Source: Mycobacteriales bacterium (lineage in GTDB: Bacteria > Actinomycetota > Actinomycetes > Mycobacteriales > CADCTP01). From it: a stretch of 49,237 bases of DNA. Shown in pieces: positions 16,216 to 24,349 of the stretch. Location of the stretch: positions 1 to 49,237 of the forward strand of contig DASYKU010000045.1 of the NCBI GenBank assembly GCA_035995165.1, read 5' to 3'. The first letter of the stretch is position 1. Each line of letters opens with the position of its first letter. The position numbers and the translations under genes were made by a program. Below the pieces are notes generated by a model. The model was not told where the DNA came from, ran no database searches, and saw only the letters and a list, made by a program, of their open reading frames with translations.

Positions 16216-17242
16216 ACGGGGTCTCGGCGGCGCGGCGGAAGCGGGTGAAGCCGGCGTCGGTGACGACCTGGCGGATCGCCGCCTCGCCGGCCTGTGCGCC
16301 GAGCGCGAACCCGCCCGGCTGGGACCGCGCGTTCGGCACGCACAGGAACGTGGAGAACGAGTAGTAGACCCGGCCGACCGGGTTGAGGTTGCCGGCCACG
16401 GTGTCGGCCGCGGCCGGCTCGACGATCAGCCAGGTCCCGTCCGGGGCCAGCGCCTGGCCGATGTGCCGGGCGGCGCCGACCGGGTCGCCCATGTCGTGCA
16501 GGCAGTCGAAGGTGGTCACCAGGTCGTAGCCGGTGCCCGGGAAGTCCTGGGCCCCGGCGACGGCGAAGGTGGCCCGCTCGGCCACCCCGGCCTCGGACGC
16601 GCGTTTGCGGGCCCGCTCGATCGACCCGCCGTGGTAGTCGGACCCGGCGAACCGGCTGGCCGGGTACGCCTGGGCCAGCAGCACCGTGGAGGCCCCGTGC
16701 CCACAGCCCACGTCGGCCACCGACGCCCCGGCGCCCAGCTTGGCCTCGACCCCGTCCAGGGCCGGGATCCAGGCCGAGGTGAGGCTGGCCGCGTACCCGG
16801 GCCGGAAGAACCGCTCGCAGCCGTCGAAGACGTCCTCGTCCTGCTCGTTCCAGCCCATCCCGGCGCCGGACCGGAAGGCGTCCTCGATCCGCGGCGCGGC
16901 CCGCAGGGCACCCAGCGCCAGCTGGAACGCGCCGGGCAGGAACACCGGCCCGTCCGGGTCGGTGAGCGCGAACGCCTGCTCCTCGGTCAGCGCGTACCGG
17001 TCCCCCTCGGGGTCGTACGTGACGTACCCGCCGGCGGCCTGCCCGCGCAGCCACTCGGTCACGTACCGGGTGTCGGTGCCGGTGCGGCCGGCCAGCTCGC
17101 CGGCCGTGGCCGGACCCTCGGCCAGGGCCCGGTAGAGCCCGAGCCGGTCGCCGAGCACCACCGCGCCGGCGGCCACCGTCGCGCCCAGGTCCCCCACGAA
17201 CCGGCCCAGGAACTCGGTGAGCCTGCCCTCGTCCACAGTCAT
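16187..17242 (-). CDS. class I SAM-dependent methyltransferase with N-terminal winged helix
   Basis: A 351-residue protein. Residues about 20-95 form a winged-helix dimerisation-type domain (YRALAEGPATAGELAGRTG; YVTEWLRGQAAGGYVTYD), and about 165-350 a Rossmann methyltransferase with motif I ASVADVGCGHGASTVLLAQ, motif II FAGSDYHGGSIERARKRA and motif IV YDLVTTFDCLHDMGD. It resembles the Rv2258c-type and O-methyltransferase-like proteins; the substrate is unknown. The ATG at 17242 opens MTVDEG, spelled with the window-wide word ACTGTGGAC. It is divergent from the hydrolase-glycosyltransferase fusion gene across 118 bp. Confidence 0.88.
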   Translation of the reverse strand: MTVDEGRLTEFLGRFVGDLGATVAAGAVVLGDRLGLYRALAEGPATAGELAGRTGTDTRYVTEWLRGQAAGGYVTYDPEGDRYALTEEQAFALTDPDGPVFLPGAFQLALGALRAAPRIEDAFRSGAGMGWNEQDEDVFDGCERFFRPGYAASLTSAWIPALDGVEAKLGAGASVADVGCGHGASTVLLAQAYPASRFAGSDYHGGSIERARKRASEAGVAERATFAVAGAQDFPGTGYDLVTTFDCLHDMGDPVGAARHIGQALAPDGTWLIVEPAAADTVAGNLNPVGRVYYSFSTFLCVPNARSQPGGFALGAQAGEAAIRQVVTDAGFTRFRRAAETPFNLVYEARR

Positions 17243-17360
17243 CCTGTCGTCCTCTCGTCGTCCTCGGTCGATCAGGAGGATCCGCACGGGCCTTGCAGGC
17301 GGATTGCAACCGGGCTGCAATGACCGCGGGGATGCTGGTCGCGGACCGAGGGGGGTGGCC

Positions 17361-19451
17361 GTGCGGGCACTGGAGCCGGCCGTCGAGGGGTTCGTCGAGC
17401 GCGACGGCGTCAAGGTCGGGTACGAGGTGTTCGGCCGGGGCCAGCAGGCCGTCGTCTTCCCGCCGGTCGACCCGATCGTGCACTCCCGGGTCTGGAAGGC
17501 CCAGGTGCCGTACCTGGCCCGGCACGCGCGGGTGGTGACGATCGACCCGCGCGGCAACGGCCGGTCCGACCGTCCGTCCACTGTGGACGCGTACGGCGAC
17601 GCCCAGTCGGTCGCGGACACGATCGCGGTCATGGACGAGACCGGGATCGGCTCGGCGGTGCTGGTCGGGCTGTGCTGGAGCGGCTGGCTGAGCCTGCTGA
17701 CCGCGGCCCGGCACCCGGACCGGGCCGACGCCGTCGTGGCCTTCGCCCCGCAGCTGTCGACGCTGACCCCGACGCTCCCGGAGCGGGCGCGCTTCGCCTG
17801 GGCCGAGCCGCTGGACACCGAGGAGGGCTGGGCCAAGGACAACCGGCACTTCTGGCTGCGGGACTACCGCGGCTTCGTGGAGTTCTTCTTCGACCAGCTG
17901 CTGTCCGAACCGCACTCGTCCAAGCAGTACGAGGACGCCGTGGGCTGGGCCCTGGGGACCACGCCGGAGACGCTGATCCTGCAGGCGACCTCCGCGCGGG
18001 TGGCCCCGACCCGGGAGGAGACCGAGGCCCTGCTGGCCCGGGTCCGCTGCCCCGTGCTCACCGTCCACGGCGAGGCGGACCGGTGCCAGCCGATCGAGCG
18101 CAGTTCCCTGGCCGCCGAGCTGACCGGCGGCCGGCTCGTGACGCTGGCCGGCGCCGGCCACCTGGCCCCGGCCCGGGAGCCGGTGGTCGTGAACCGGCTG
18201 ATCCGGGAGATGCTCCCGGGCGCGGCGGCCCGGCGCTGGACCCGGCCGCTGGACCGGCCCCGGCGGGCGCTGTTCCTCAGCTCGCCGATCGGGCTCGGGC
18301 ACGCCGCCCGCGACGTCGCGATCGCCCGCGAGCTGCGCCGGGCCCGGCCCGGGCTGCAGATCGACTGGCTGGCCCAGCACCCGGTCACCGAGGTGCTGCG
18401 GCGGCACGGCGAGCGGGTACACCCGGCCTCGGCCGTCCTGGCCGCCGAGTCCGCCCACATCGAGGCCGAGGCCGGCGAGCACGACCTGCACGCGTTCGGG
18501 GCGATCCGGCGGATGGACGAGATCCTGGTCGCGAACTTCATGGTCTTCGCCGACCTGGTCGAGTCCGAGCCGTACGACCTCTGGATCGGCGACGAGGCCT
18601 GGGACCTGGACCACTTCCTGCACGAGAACCCGGAGCTGAAGACCGCGCCGTACGCCTGGCTGACCGACTTCGTCGGCTGGCTGCCGGTCGGGTCCTCGGA
18701 CGAGGACACCCTCACCGCCGACTACAACGCCGAGATGGTCGAGCAGGTCGCCCGGTTCCCGCGGCTGCGGGACCGGTCGGTGTTCGTCGGCGACCCGGGC
18801 GACCTGGTCCCGCGGCCGCTCGGGCCGGGGCTGCCGGGCATCCCGGAATGGACCCGCGCGCACTTCGACTTCGCCGGCCACGTCACCGGGTTCGACCCGG
18901 CCGAGGTCGCCGACCGGGACGCGCTGCGGGCCGAGCTCGGGTACGGGCCGGACGAGCAGGTGTGCGTGGTCGCGGTCGGCGGGTCCGGGGTCGGCGGCGC
19001 GCTGCTGCGCCGGGTCGCGGCAGCCCAGCCGGCCGCGCGGGCGCTGGTGCCGGGGCTGCGTACGGTCCTGGTCACCGGGCCACGGATCGACCCGGCGTCG
19101 GTGCCGGCCGCGCCCGGGCTGGAGGTCCGCGGCTACGTGCCCGACCTCTACCGGCACCTGGCCGCGAGCGACCTGGCGATCGTCCAAGGTGGACTGTCCA
19201 CCACGATGGAGCTGACCGCCTGCCGCCGGCCGTTTCTCTACGTGCCGCTGCGCAACCACTTCGAGCAGACCGTCCACGTGCGACACCGGCTGGAGCGCCA
19301 CCGGGCCGGCCGGCGGCTGGACTACGAGCAGACCACGCCGGACGAGCTGGCCGCGGCGATCGCGGCCGAGATCGGCCGCGAGGTCGACTACCTGCCGGTC
19401 GATCCCGGCGCCGCCGCGCGGGCGGCGGGGATGCTGGCCGAGCTCTGCTGA
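17361..19451 (+). CDS. alpha/beta-hydrolase fused to a GT28/MGT-like glycosyltransferase
   Basis: A 696-residue fusion. Residues 1-285 are an alpha/beta hydrolase with a nucleophile elbow GLCWSG (Cys105 in the nucleophile position), Asp240 in VHGEADRCQP and His267 in GAGHLAPARE. After a short linker, residues 300-696 form a GT-B glycosyltransferase: LFLSSPIGLGHAARDVAIARELRR (GxGHxxR entry motif) in the N-lobe, then VVAVGGSGVGGALL and the donor-site signature VQGGLSTTMELTA with VPLRNHFEQ. Likely role: transfer of a sugar to a lipid or natural product, with the hydrolase acting on the same molecule (inference). The GTG at 17361 has GAGGGGG 6 nt before it; GTG at 17355 is an alternative. The 3' end overlaps the convergent SARP gene by 64 bp. 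Confidence 0.85.
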   Translation: MRALEPAVEGFVERDGVKVGYEVFGRGQQAVVFPPVDPIVHSRVWKAQVPYLARHARVVTIDPRGNGRSDRPSTVDAYGDAQSVADTIAVMDETGIGSAVLVGLCWSGWLSLLTAARHPDRADAVVAFAPQLSTLTPTLPERARFAWAEPLDTEEGWAKDNRHFWLRDYRGFVEFFFDQLLSEPHSSKQYEDAVGWALGTTPETLILQATSARVAPTREETEALLARVRCPVLTVHGEADRCQPIERSSLAAELTGGRLVTLAGAGHLAPAREPVVVNRLIREMLPGAAARRWTRPLDRPRRALFLSSPIGLGHAARDVAIARELRRARPGLQIDWLAQHPVTEVLRRHGERVHPASAVLAAESAHIEAEAGEHDLHAFGAIRRMDEILVANFMVFADLVESEPYDLWIGDEAWDLDHFLHENPELKTAPYAWLTDFVGWLPVGSSDEDTLTADYNAEMVEQVARFPRLRDRSVFVGDPGDLVPRPLGPGLPGIPEWTRAHFDFAGHVTGFDPAEVADRDALRAELGYGPDEQVCVVAVGGSGVGGALLRRVAAAQPAARALVPGLRTVLVTGPRIDPASVPAAPGLEVRGYVPDLYRHLAASDLAIVQGGLSTTMELTACRRPFLYVPLRNHFEQTVHVRHRLERHRAGRRLDYEQTTPDELAAAIAAEIGREVDYLPVDPGAAARAAGMLAELC
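17576..17588. repeat. perfect 13-bp palindromic word GTCCACTGTGGAC
   Basis: Inside the fusion gene, encoding Ser-Thr-Val-Asp as TCC ACT GTG GAC. ACT is a rare Thr codon in this window. It is one of several copies of the same word on both strands (see findings). Confidence 0.8.
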
Positions 19452-22400
19452 CCGCGCAGGGCCACGCCGTAGCGGGCGGCGAGGACCGCGGCCAGCGCGG
19501 CGCACTGCCGGGCGGTGGGCTCGTCGCCGCGGGCGGTCGCCACCTCGGCCGCGACCTCGGCCGCCAGCGCGACGAGGACGGGCCAGCCGGACGCGGCCGG
19601 CAGCAGCCGGTCCAGGACGGCCTGGGCCCGGTCCGGCTCGCCCGCGGCCAGCCAGGCCCGGGCCACCGCCAGGTAGGCGTCCGCGCCGAGCAGCCAGGCC
19701 GCGCCGGCCGGTGCGGTCACCCCCGCCAGCAGCCGGTCGGCCCGGGCCAGCAGGACCCGGTCGCCGGTCGCCTCGGCCAGCGGGGCCAGCCCCCGCAGCA
19801 GGTACGCGTCCGCGCCGGCGTCCACGGTGATCCGCAGCGTGGTCTCCAGCTCCCGTACCGCGGCCGCCCGGTCGCCGCCGGCCAGCAGCGTCGTGCCCAG
19901 GAACGCGTGCGCGGCCGCGGGCCACCAGGGATGGCTGCCGCCCTCGCGCGCGGCCAGCTCGACCGCCTCCCGGCCGGCCGCGACCGCCTCGGCCGGCCGC
20001 CCGCGCAGCCGCTGCACCCAGCCGGCGTGCACCACGAACCAGGCCTCGTACGCGCCGAAGCGGCTGCGCCGGTTGAGCGCCCGCCCGGCCGCGATCCGGT
20101 CCAGGGCGGCGTCCCAGTCGCCGACCGCGACGGCCGGGAACGCGGACTCCAGCACCGTCCACTGCAGCCGCCACAGGTCGCCCTGCGCCCGCAGCAGCGG
20201 CTCCAGCTCGGCCAGGACGGGCGCCAGCCGGGCGAGGTCGCCGAGGTACGCGTACGCGGTCTTCAGGCCGTCCAGCGCGGCGGCCAGGGCGGCCGGGTCG
20301 GCGGTGGCGCGTGCGGTCGCGAGGGCGGCCGTGCCGTGCCGGACGCCGAGGTCGAAGCGCAGCCGGTTGACCGAGACGACCGCCAGCCGGGCCAGCAGGT
20401 CGGCCTCGCTGACCCGGTCCCCCAGCCCGTGCGCGATCCGGACGCCGGCCTCCAGGTAGGACACGCACTGCTCGATCCCGCGGCCCCGCCCGACCAGCAC
20501 GTCGCCGCCGAGCTGGCGCAGCGCGGCCATCTCCAGCCGCTGGTCGCCGGCCTCCCGGGCCAGCGCGACCGCCTGCTCGTGGTCGGCCCAGGCGTCCTCG
20601 AACGCGCCGCGCACCTCCCGGGCCCGGCCCCGGGTCAGGTACAGCCGGCCGGCCAGCTCGGCCCGGCCGGGTTCGTCCACAGTGGACACCACGTGCAGCG
20701 CGCGCTCCAGGAAGGCCTCCGCGTCCGGCGCGGCCCAGTGCCGCAGCGAGTCCTCGGCCGCCCGCAGCCAGGCCCGGGCCGCGCGCATCGACTCGCCGGC
20801 GCGGGCGGCGTGGTTGGCGGCCGCCTCGGGCCGGTCGGCGAGCAGGTCCGCGGCCCGGCGGTGGTGGTGCACCCGGGTCGGGGCGGGGGTGGTTCCCAGC
20901 AGCACCTCCTGCACGACGTCGTTGGCGAACTCGTACGCGTCGCCGGTGACCGCGAGCAGCCCCGCGCGCAGGGCCCGTTCGCACCGCCGGACCGACTCGG
21001 GGGCGGGGATGCCCAGCAGGCCCGCGACCGTGGCCGGGTCGAACGGCGGCACCAGCACCGAGGCCGCCCGCAACGCCTCCTCGGTCTCCGGGCCGAGTCG
21101 GCGGACCCGGCCGACGACCGCGTCCCGCAGCGAGCGGGGGACGCCCGGCTCCCCGGCCCGCAGCCCGCGCAGCGTCTCCACCACGAACAGCGTGTGGCCG
21201 CGGGTCAGCCGGTAGAGCTCACCGGCCAGCTCCGCCCGGCCCGCATCCGCCGCCAGCTCGGCCACCGCGGCCGGCGTCAGCGGCGCCACCTCCAGCCGGG
21301 CCAGGACGTCGGCCAGCTGGTCGGCGACCTCGTCGGACTCCCCCGTCCGCCCGACCACGAGGACCAGCAGCGGCACGCCGCGCGCGTGCCGGGCCAGGTG
21401 GTGCAGGAACTCGACGGTCTCGATGCTGGACTCCTGGATGTCGTCCAGGACGAGCAGCACCGGTCCGCGCCCGGCCAGCCGGCGCAGGAACCCGGCCAGC
21501 ACGGCGAAGGACCGCCGCAACCGGAGATCCGGGGCGTGCTCGAACGGGCCGAGCACCTCGCTCAGCTCCGGCACCACCACCGCCAGGGCGGCCGGGTCGG
21601 ACCCGGCCAGCTCGGCCAGCACGTCCGGCGGCAGGCCGGTGACGACCGGCCGGACCGCGTCGGCCAGCGGCTGCAGGAACAACGACCGCTCGGTGCCGTA
21701 ACAGCGCGCCTGCAGCACCCGTCCGCCGGTCGCCGCGGCCAGCGTGACGAGCTCGGCCGCGAGCCGGGTCTTGCCGATGCCGGCCGCCCCGGTCATGAGC
21801 ACGAACCCCGGTTCGCCCGCGGTCGCCGCCGACCAGAGCCCGGCCAGCACCCGGCGCTCGGACTCGCGGCCCACCAGCGGACCGGTCTCCGACGCCCGGC
21901 GCCGGCGGGACGCGCGGGCTTCCGGTGCGCTCGGCGGTGGCTCGCCGCGCAGCAGCGCCGCGTGCAGGGCCTGGGTCTCCGGGGCCGGGTCGGCGCCGAG
22001 CTCGGCGGCCAGCGCGGCCCGCAGCCGGGCGTACTCGGCCAGGGCGCGGGCGGGCTCGCCCGCCTGCCAGTACGCCCGCATCAGCAGCCGCGACCCGGCC
22101 TCGTCCAGCGGATCCGCCGCCACCGCCGCCCCCGCGACCATGACCGCGCCGTCGGCGGCGGCGCGCGGGAGCGTGGTCAAGGGATCGGAGAGGGCGAGGG
22201 CGGCGGCCGCGGCCGTGTGCCGCGCGAGCCGGAGCAGCCGAGCCGCGTCGGCCCGGGCCGGCGCCGCCCACTCGGCGCCGGGCTGGTCGGTGAGCACCGC
22301 TCCGGTGCCCAGCAGCTCCAGCGCCCGCCGGGCCGTGGCCAGCGCCGGCGCGGGCTCCCCCGCGCCGAGCCGGTCCTGCCCGGTCCGGACGAGGACGGCC

Positions 22401-22720
22401 GCCTCGGCCAGGTCGACCGCGACCCGGTCGCCGAGCCGGTACCCGCCCGCGACGCTGAGCACGACGGCCGGGTCGAGGGCGGCCCGGAGCCGGCTCACCA
22501 TCGTGGCCAGGTTCTCTGCCGGGCGGCGCGGCGCCCCGTCCGGCCAGACCGCCTCCACCAGCCGGTCGACCGGCACGGCCGCGGGCGCGTCGAGCGCCAG
22601 CAGCGCCAGGACGCTGCGGGCCTTGCGGCTGCCGATCCCGGTCTCGTCCAAGGGCCGGCCGTCCCGCGTCACCGACAGCGGCCCGGCCAGCCGCACCGTC
22701 CAGTCGCCGTCCCGCCCCAT
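19388..22720 (-). CDS. SARP-type regulator with AAA ATPase and TPR-like region
   Basis: An 1110-residue AfsR/SARP-like activator. Residues 1-90 are the winged helix (VRLAGPLSVTRDGRPLD; KARSVLALLALDAPAAVPVDRLVEAVWPDG; LATMVSRLRAAL). About 90-250 are the BTAD domain (SRLLMRAYWQAGEPARALAEYARLRAALAAELG). About 275-560 are a STAND/AAA ATPase with Walker A TGAAGIGKTRLAAEL and Walker B-like PVLLVLDDIQESS. The remaining 500 residues are TPR-like alpha-helical repeats. Such proteins integrate a signal with ATP hydrolysis to activate secondary-metabolite or other clusters. GGGGGAGGG precedes the ATG. Its 3' end runs antisense into the hydrolase-glycosyltransferase gene. Confidence 0.9.
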   Translation of the reverse strand: MGRDGDWTVRLAGPLSVTRDGRPLDETGIGSRKARSVLALLALDAPAAVPVDRLVEAVWPDGAPRRPAENLATMVSRLRAALDPAVVLSVAGGYRLGDRVAVDLAEAAVLVRTGQDRLGAGEPAPALATARRALELLGTGAVLTDQPGAEWAAPARADAARLLRLARHTAAAAALALSDPLTTLPRAAADGAVMVAGAAVAADPLDEAGSRLLMRAYWQAGEPARALAEYARLRAALAAELGADPAPETQALHAALLRGEPPPSAPEARASRRRRASETGPLVGRESERRVLAGLWSAATAGEPGFVLMTGAAGIGKTRLAAELVTLAAATGGRVLQARCYGTERSLFLQPLADAVRPVVTGLPPDVLAELAGSDPAALAVVVPELSEVLGPFEHAPDLRLRRSFAVLAGFLRRLAGRGPVLLVLDDIQESSIETVEFLHHLARHARGVPLLVLVVGRTGESDEVADQLADVLARLEVAPLTPAAVAELAADAGRAELAGELYRLTRGHTLFVVETLRGLRAGEPGVPRSLRDAVVGRVRRLGPETEEALRAASVLVPPFDPATVAGLLGIPAPESVRRCERALRAGLLAVTGDAYEFANDVVQEVLLGTTPAPTRVHHHRRAADLLADRPEAAANHAARAGESMRAARAWLRAAEDSLRHWAAPDAEAFLERALHVVSTVDEPGRAELAGRLYLTRGRAREVRGAFEDAWADHEQAVALAREAGDQRLEMAALRQLGGDVLVGRGRGIEQCVSYLEAGVRIAHGLGDRVSEADLLARLAVVSVNRLRFDLGVRHGTAALATARATADPAALAAALDGLKTAYAYLGDLARLAPVLAELEPLLRAQGDLWRLQWTVLESAFPAVAVGDWDAALDRIAAGRALNRRSRFGAYEAWFVVHAGWVQRLRGRPAEAVAAGREAVELAAREGGSHPWWPAAAHAFLGTTLLAGGDRAAAVRELETTLRITVDAGADAYLLRGLAPLAEATGDRVLLARADRLLAGVTAPAGAAWLLGADAYLAVARAWLAAGEPDRAQAVLDRLLPAASGWPVLVALAAEVAAEVATARGDEPTARQCAALAAVLAARYGVALRGQQSSASIPAARAAAPGSTGR
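20675..20687. repeat. perfect 13-bp palindromic word GTCCACAGTGGAC
   Basis: Inside the SARP-ATPase gene. Read on its coding strand it is GTCCACTGTGGAC, again encoding Ser-Thr-Val-Asp with the rare ACT codon. Same word as at 17576 and 36282. Confidence 0.8.
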
Positions 22721-22744
22721 GCGCCCTCCCCCGACGCTGCGTGC

Positions 22745-23572
22745 CTACGCCGTACCACCCCACCCGTCAACCGGGATCTGGAGTTCGACGGCGATCACGT
22801 CGCCGGTGACGAGCGGCAGCAGCGGGTCGGGCCGGACCACGACGCCGTTCAGCCGGGCCCGCCCGGGGGCGCGGCCCAGGCCCGCGACGGCCTCGGTCAG
22901 GGTGGCGGCGACGACCGGGCGGGTCCGGCCGTCCCACTCGAGCAGGACCTCCGGGCCGGGGCGGGCGCGGGCCGCGGCGTACTCGGCCGGGGTGTTGACG
23001 TTGCGGAGCGACTCCAGGCGCGGGTCGAGCCGGGCCAGCTCCGGGTCGGCCAGCAGTTCGTCCTCGTCCGGCAGCGCGGCCGGGGCCAGGTCCGGCAACC
23101 CGCTCACCCGCCGGCTCCCCCGCGCGAGCCGGTCCCGGACCAGCGCCGCCAGCCCCGGCCGGTACGCCGCCGCCAGCGGCTGCCGGAACCCCCGCACCAG
23201 CGGGACGACCAGCTGCACCGCCGGGTCGTCCAGTCCCCGCAGCACCCGCCGGACGTACGCCGGGTGCAGGAACGGCAGGTCGGTCGAGCAGACGAACGCG
23301 GCCGCGGCCCGGTCCCCCACCGCGGCCAGCCCGGCGGCGATCCCCTGCATCGGGCCGAGGCCCTCGGCCTCGTCGTCGGCTACCTCGACCCCGGCCGGCA
23401 GCGCCGGCAGCCGCTGGCCCGGCGCGCGGACCACCAGCACCGGGCCGGTCACGGTCCGGGCCAGCAGCGCGGCCGTCCGGTGCAGCAGCGTCGAGCCGTG
23501 CCACTCCAGGCCGGCCTTGGGCGCGCCCATCCGGGACGACCGGCCACCGGCCAGCACGACGCCTGCCTCCAC
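22745..23572 (-). CDS. mobA: MobA-like molybdenum cofactor guanylyltransferase with beta-grasp-like tail
   Basis: A 275-residue protein. Residues 1-200 are a MobA-type nucleotidyltransferase: AGVVLAGGRSSRMGAPKAGLEW (GTP loop LAGGxSxRMGxxK), VEVADDEAEGLGPMQGIAAGL, AFVCSTDLPFLHP (metal-binding Asp) and the late SLRNVNTPAEYAAA. It would attach GMP to molybdopterin. Residues about 207-275 look like a MoaD/ThiS beta-grasp domain: EVLLEWDGRTRPVVAATLTEAV, then LNGVVVRPDPLLPLVTGDVIAV and a near-terminal Gly-Gly (GWGGTA) followed by two extra residues. The start is GTG at 23572, just before the GTP-binding strand. It is divergent from the GntR gene. Confidence 0.82.
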   Translation of the reverse strand: MEAGVVLAGGRSSRMGAPKAGLEWHGSTLLHRTAALLARTVTGPVLVVRAPGQRLPALPAGVEVADDEAEGLGPMQGIAAGLAAVGDRAAAAFVCSTDLPFLHPAYVRRVLRGLDDPAVQLVVPLVRGFRQPLAAAYRPGLAALVRDRLARGSRRVSGLPDLAPAALPDEDELLADPELARLDPRLESLRNVNTPAEYAAARARPGPEVLLEWDGRTRPVVAATLTEAVAGLGRAPGRARLNGVVVRPDPLLPLVTGDVIAVELQIPVDGWGGTA

Positions 23573-23589
23573 GCCGCCGATGCTAGCGA

Positions 23590-23609
23590 TGTATGCACCG
23601 GTGCCTACA
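23590..23609. promoter_or_regulatory. 20-bp near-perfect palindrome, candidate GntR operator
   Basis: TGTATGCACCGGTGCCTACA has 9 of 10 matching arm positions around a perfect GCACCGGTGC core. It sits between the divergent mobA and GntR genes, 72 bp upstream of the GntR start. FadR/VanR-type GntR proteins bind palindromes of this length in their own promoters. The assignment is by position and symmetry only. Confidence 0.5.
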
Positions 23610-23623
23610 CAACGGGCCAAACC

Positions 23624-23661
23624 TTGCCCACGAGCCCGTCGCGGTTCTACTTTGCATGCAA
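23624..23661 (+). promoter_or_regulatory. candidate sigma-70-type promoter and operator of the GntR operon
   Basis: A -35-like TTGCCC (23624-23629) and a -10-like TACTTT (23648-23653) are separated by 18 bp. The -10 runs directly into a perfect 10-bp palindrome TTGCATGCAA (23652-23661), where a bound repressor would block initiation. The GntR GTG follows at 23681. The motifs are weak matches to consensus. Confidence 0.4.
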
Positions 23662-23680
23662 TCCAGGCCGAGGGGGCAGC

Positions 23681-24349
23681 GTGACGCAGGCGGCGGACCG
23701 GGCGTACTCGGCGCTGCGGGCCGGCATCCTCACCGGCCGGCACGGCTTCGGCGAGCGGCTCGGCGAGATCGAGATCGCCGACGAGCTCGGCCTGTCCCGC
23801 ACCCCGGTCCGGGAGGCGCTGCGCCGGCTCGGCTCCGAGGGCCTGGTCGAGGTGCTGCCCAACCGTGGCGCCCGGGTCCGGACCTGGACCGCCCAGGACC
23901 TCGAGGAGACGTACGAGCTGCGGGCGGTGCTGGAGGGGCTGGCGGCCCGGCGGGCGGCGGCCCGGATCGACGAGCCGATGCTGGCCGAGCTCGACGCGCT
24001 GGCCGGCCGGATGGTGACGGTCGACCCGAGCCTGGGCCACCGGCCGGCCGGGCAGTTCGACGAGCTGGCCGCGCTCAACGGACAGTTCCACACGGTCATC
24101 ACGACCGCGGCCGGCAGTGCGCACCTGGCCGCGACGCTCGGCGGGCTGGTGCAGCTGCCGCTGGTGATGCAGACCTATCGGCGCTACACGCCGGCCGCGC
24201 TGGCCCGCAGCCACGCCCACCACCGCGAGATCGTCGACGCGCTGCGGGCCGGCGACGGCGCCTGGGCCGAGAGCGTCATGCGCTCGCACGTGCTGGCCGC
24301 CCGGGCCGTGCTGCTGTCCAGCTACCGCGCCCTCGGGCAGGCGTCATGA
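23681..24349 (+). CDS. GntR-family (FCD-type) transcriptional regulator
   Basis: A 222-residue regulator. Residues 1-70 are the GntR winged helix (AYSALRAGILTGRHGFGERLGE; IADELGLSRTPVREALRRLGSEGLVEVLPNRGARV). Residues about 80-220 are an FCD-type all-helical effector domain (YELRAVLEGLAARRAAARI; NGQFHTVITTAAGS; SHAHHREIVDALRAGDGAWAE, with His residues that bind a metal or acid in the family). It starts with GTG at 23681 after GAGGGGG. The stop overlaps the ATG of the CoA-transferase gene (ATGA), so it heads the operon and probably controls it in response to a pathway acid. Confidence 0.92.
   Translation: MTQAADRAYSALRAGILTGRHGFGERLGEIEIADELGLSRTPVREALRRLGSEGLVEVLPNRGARVRTWTAQDLEETYELRAVLEGLAARRAAARIDEPMLAELDALAGRMVTVDPSLGHRPAGQFDELAALNGQFHTVITTAAGSAHLAATLGGLVQLPLVMQTYRRYTPAALARSHAHHREIVDALRAGDGAWAESVMRSHVLAARAVLLSSYRALGQAS

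Noticed and set aside
17217-17360. Upstream extension of the hydrolase-glycosyltransferase fusion
   Set aside because: It would overlap the divergent methyltransferase start and lacks family sequence; GTG 17361 has proper Shine-Dalgarno spacing.
16173-20984. A 1603-codon open frame on the minus strand (and similar giant frames at 17672-24349 and 24486-30125 on the plus strand)
   Set aside because: They are opposite- or off-frame shadows of real genes in GC-rich DNA: Arg/Pro/Gly/Ala-rich translation without domains. Only their ends coincide with real genes (GntR regulator, amidase).
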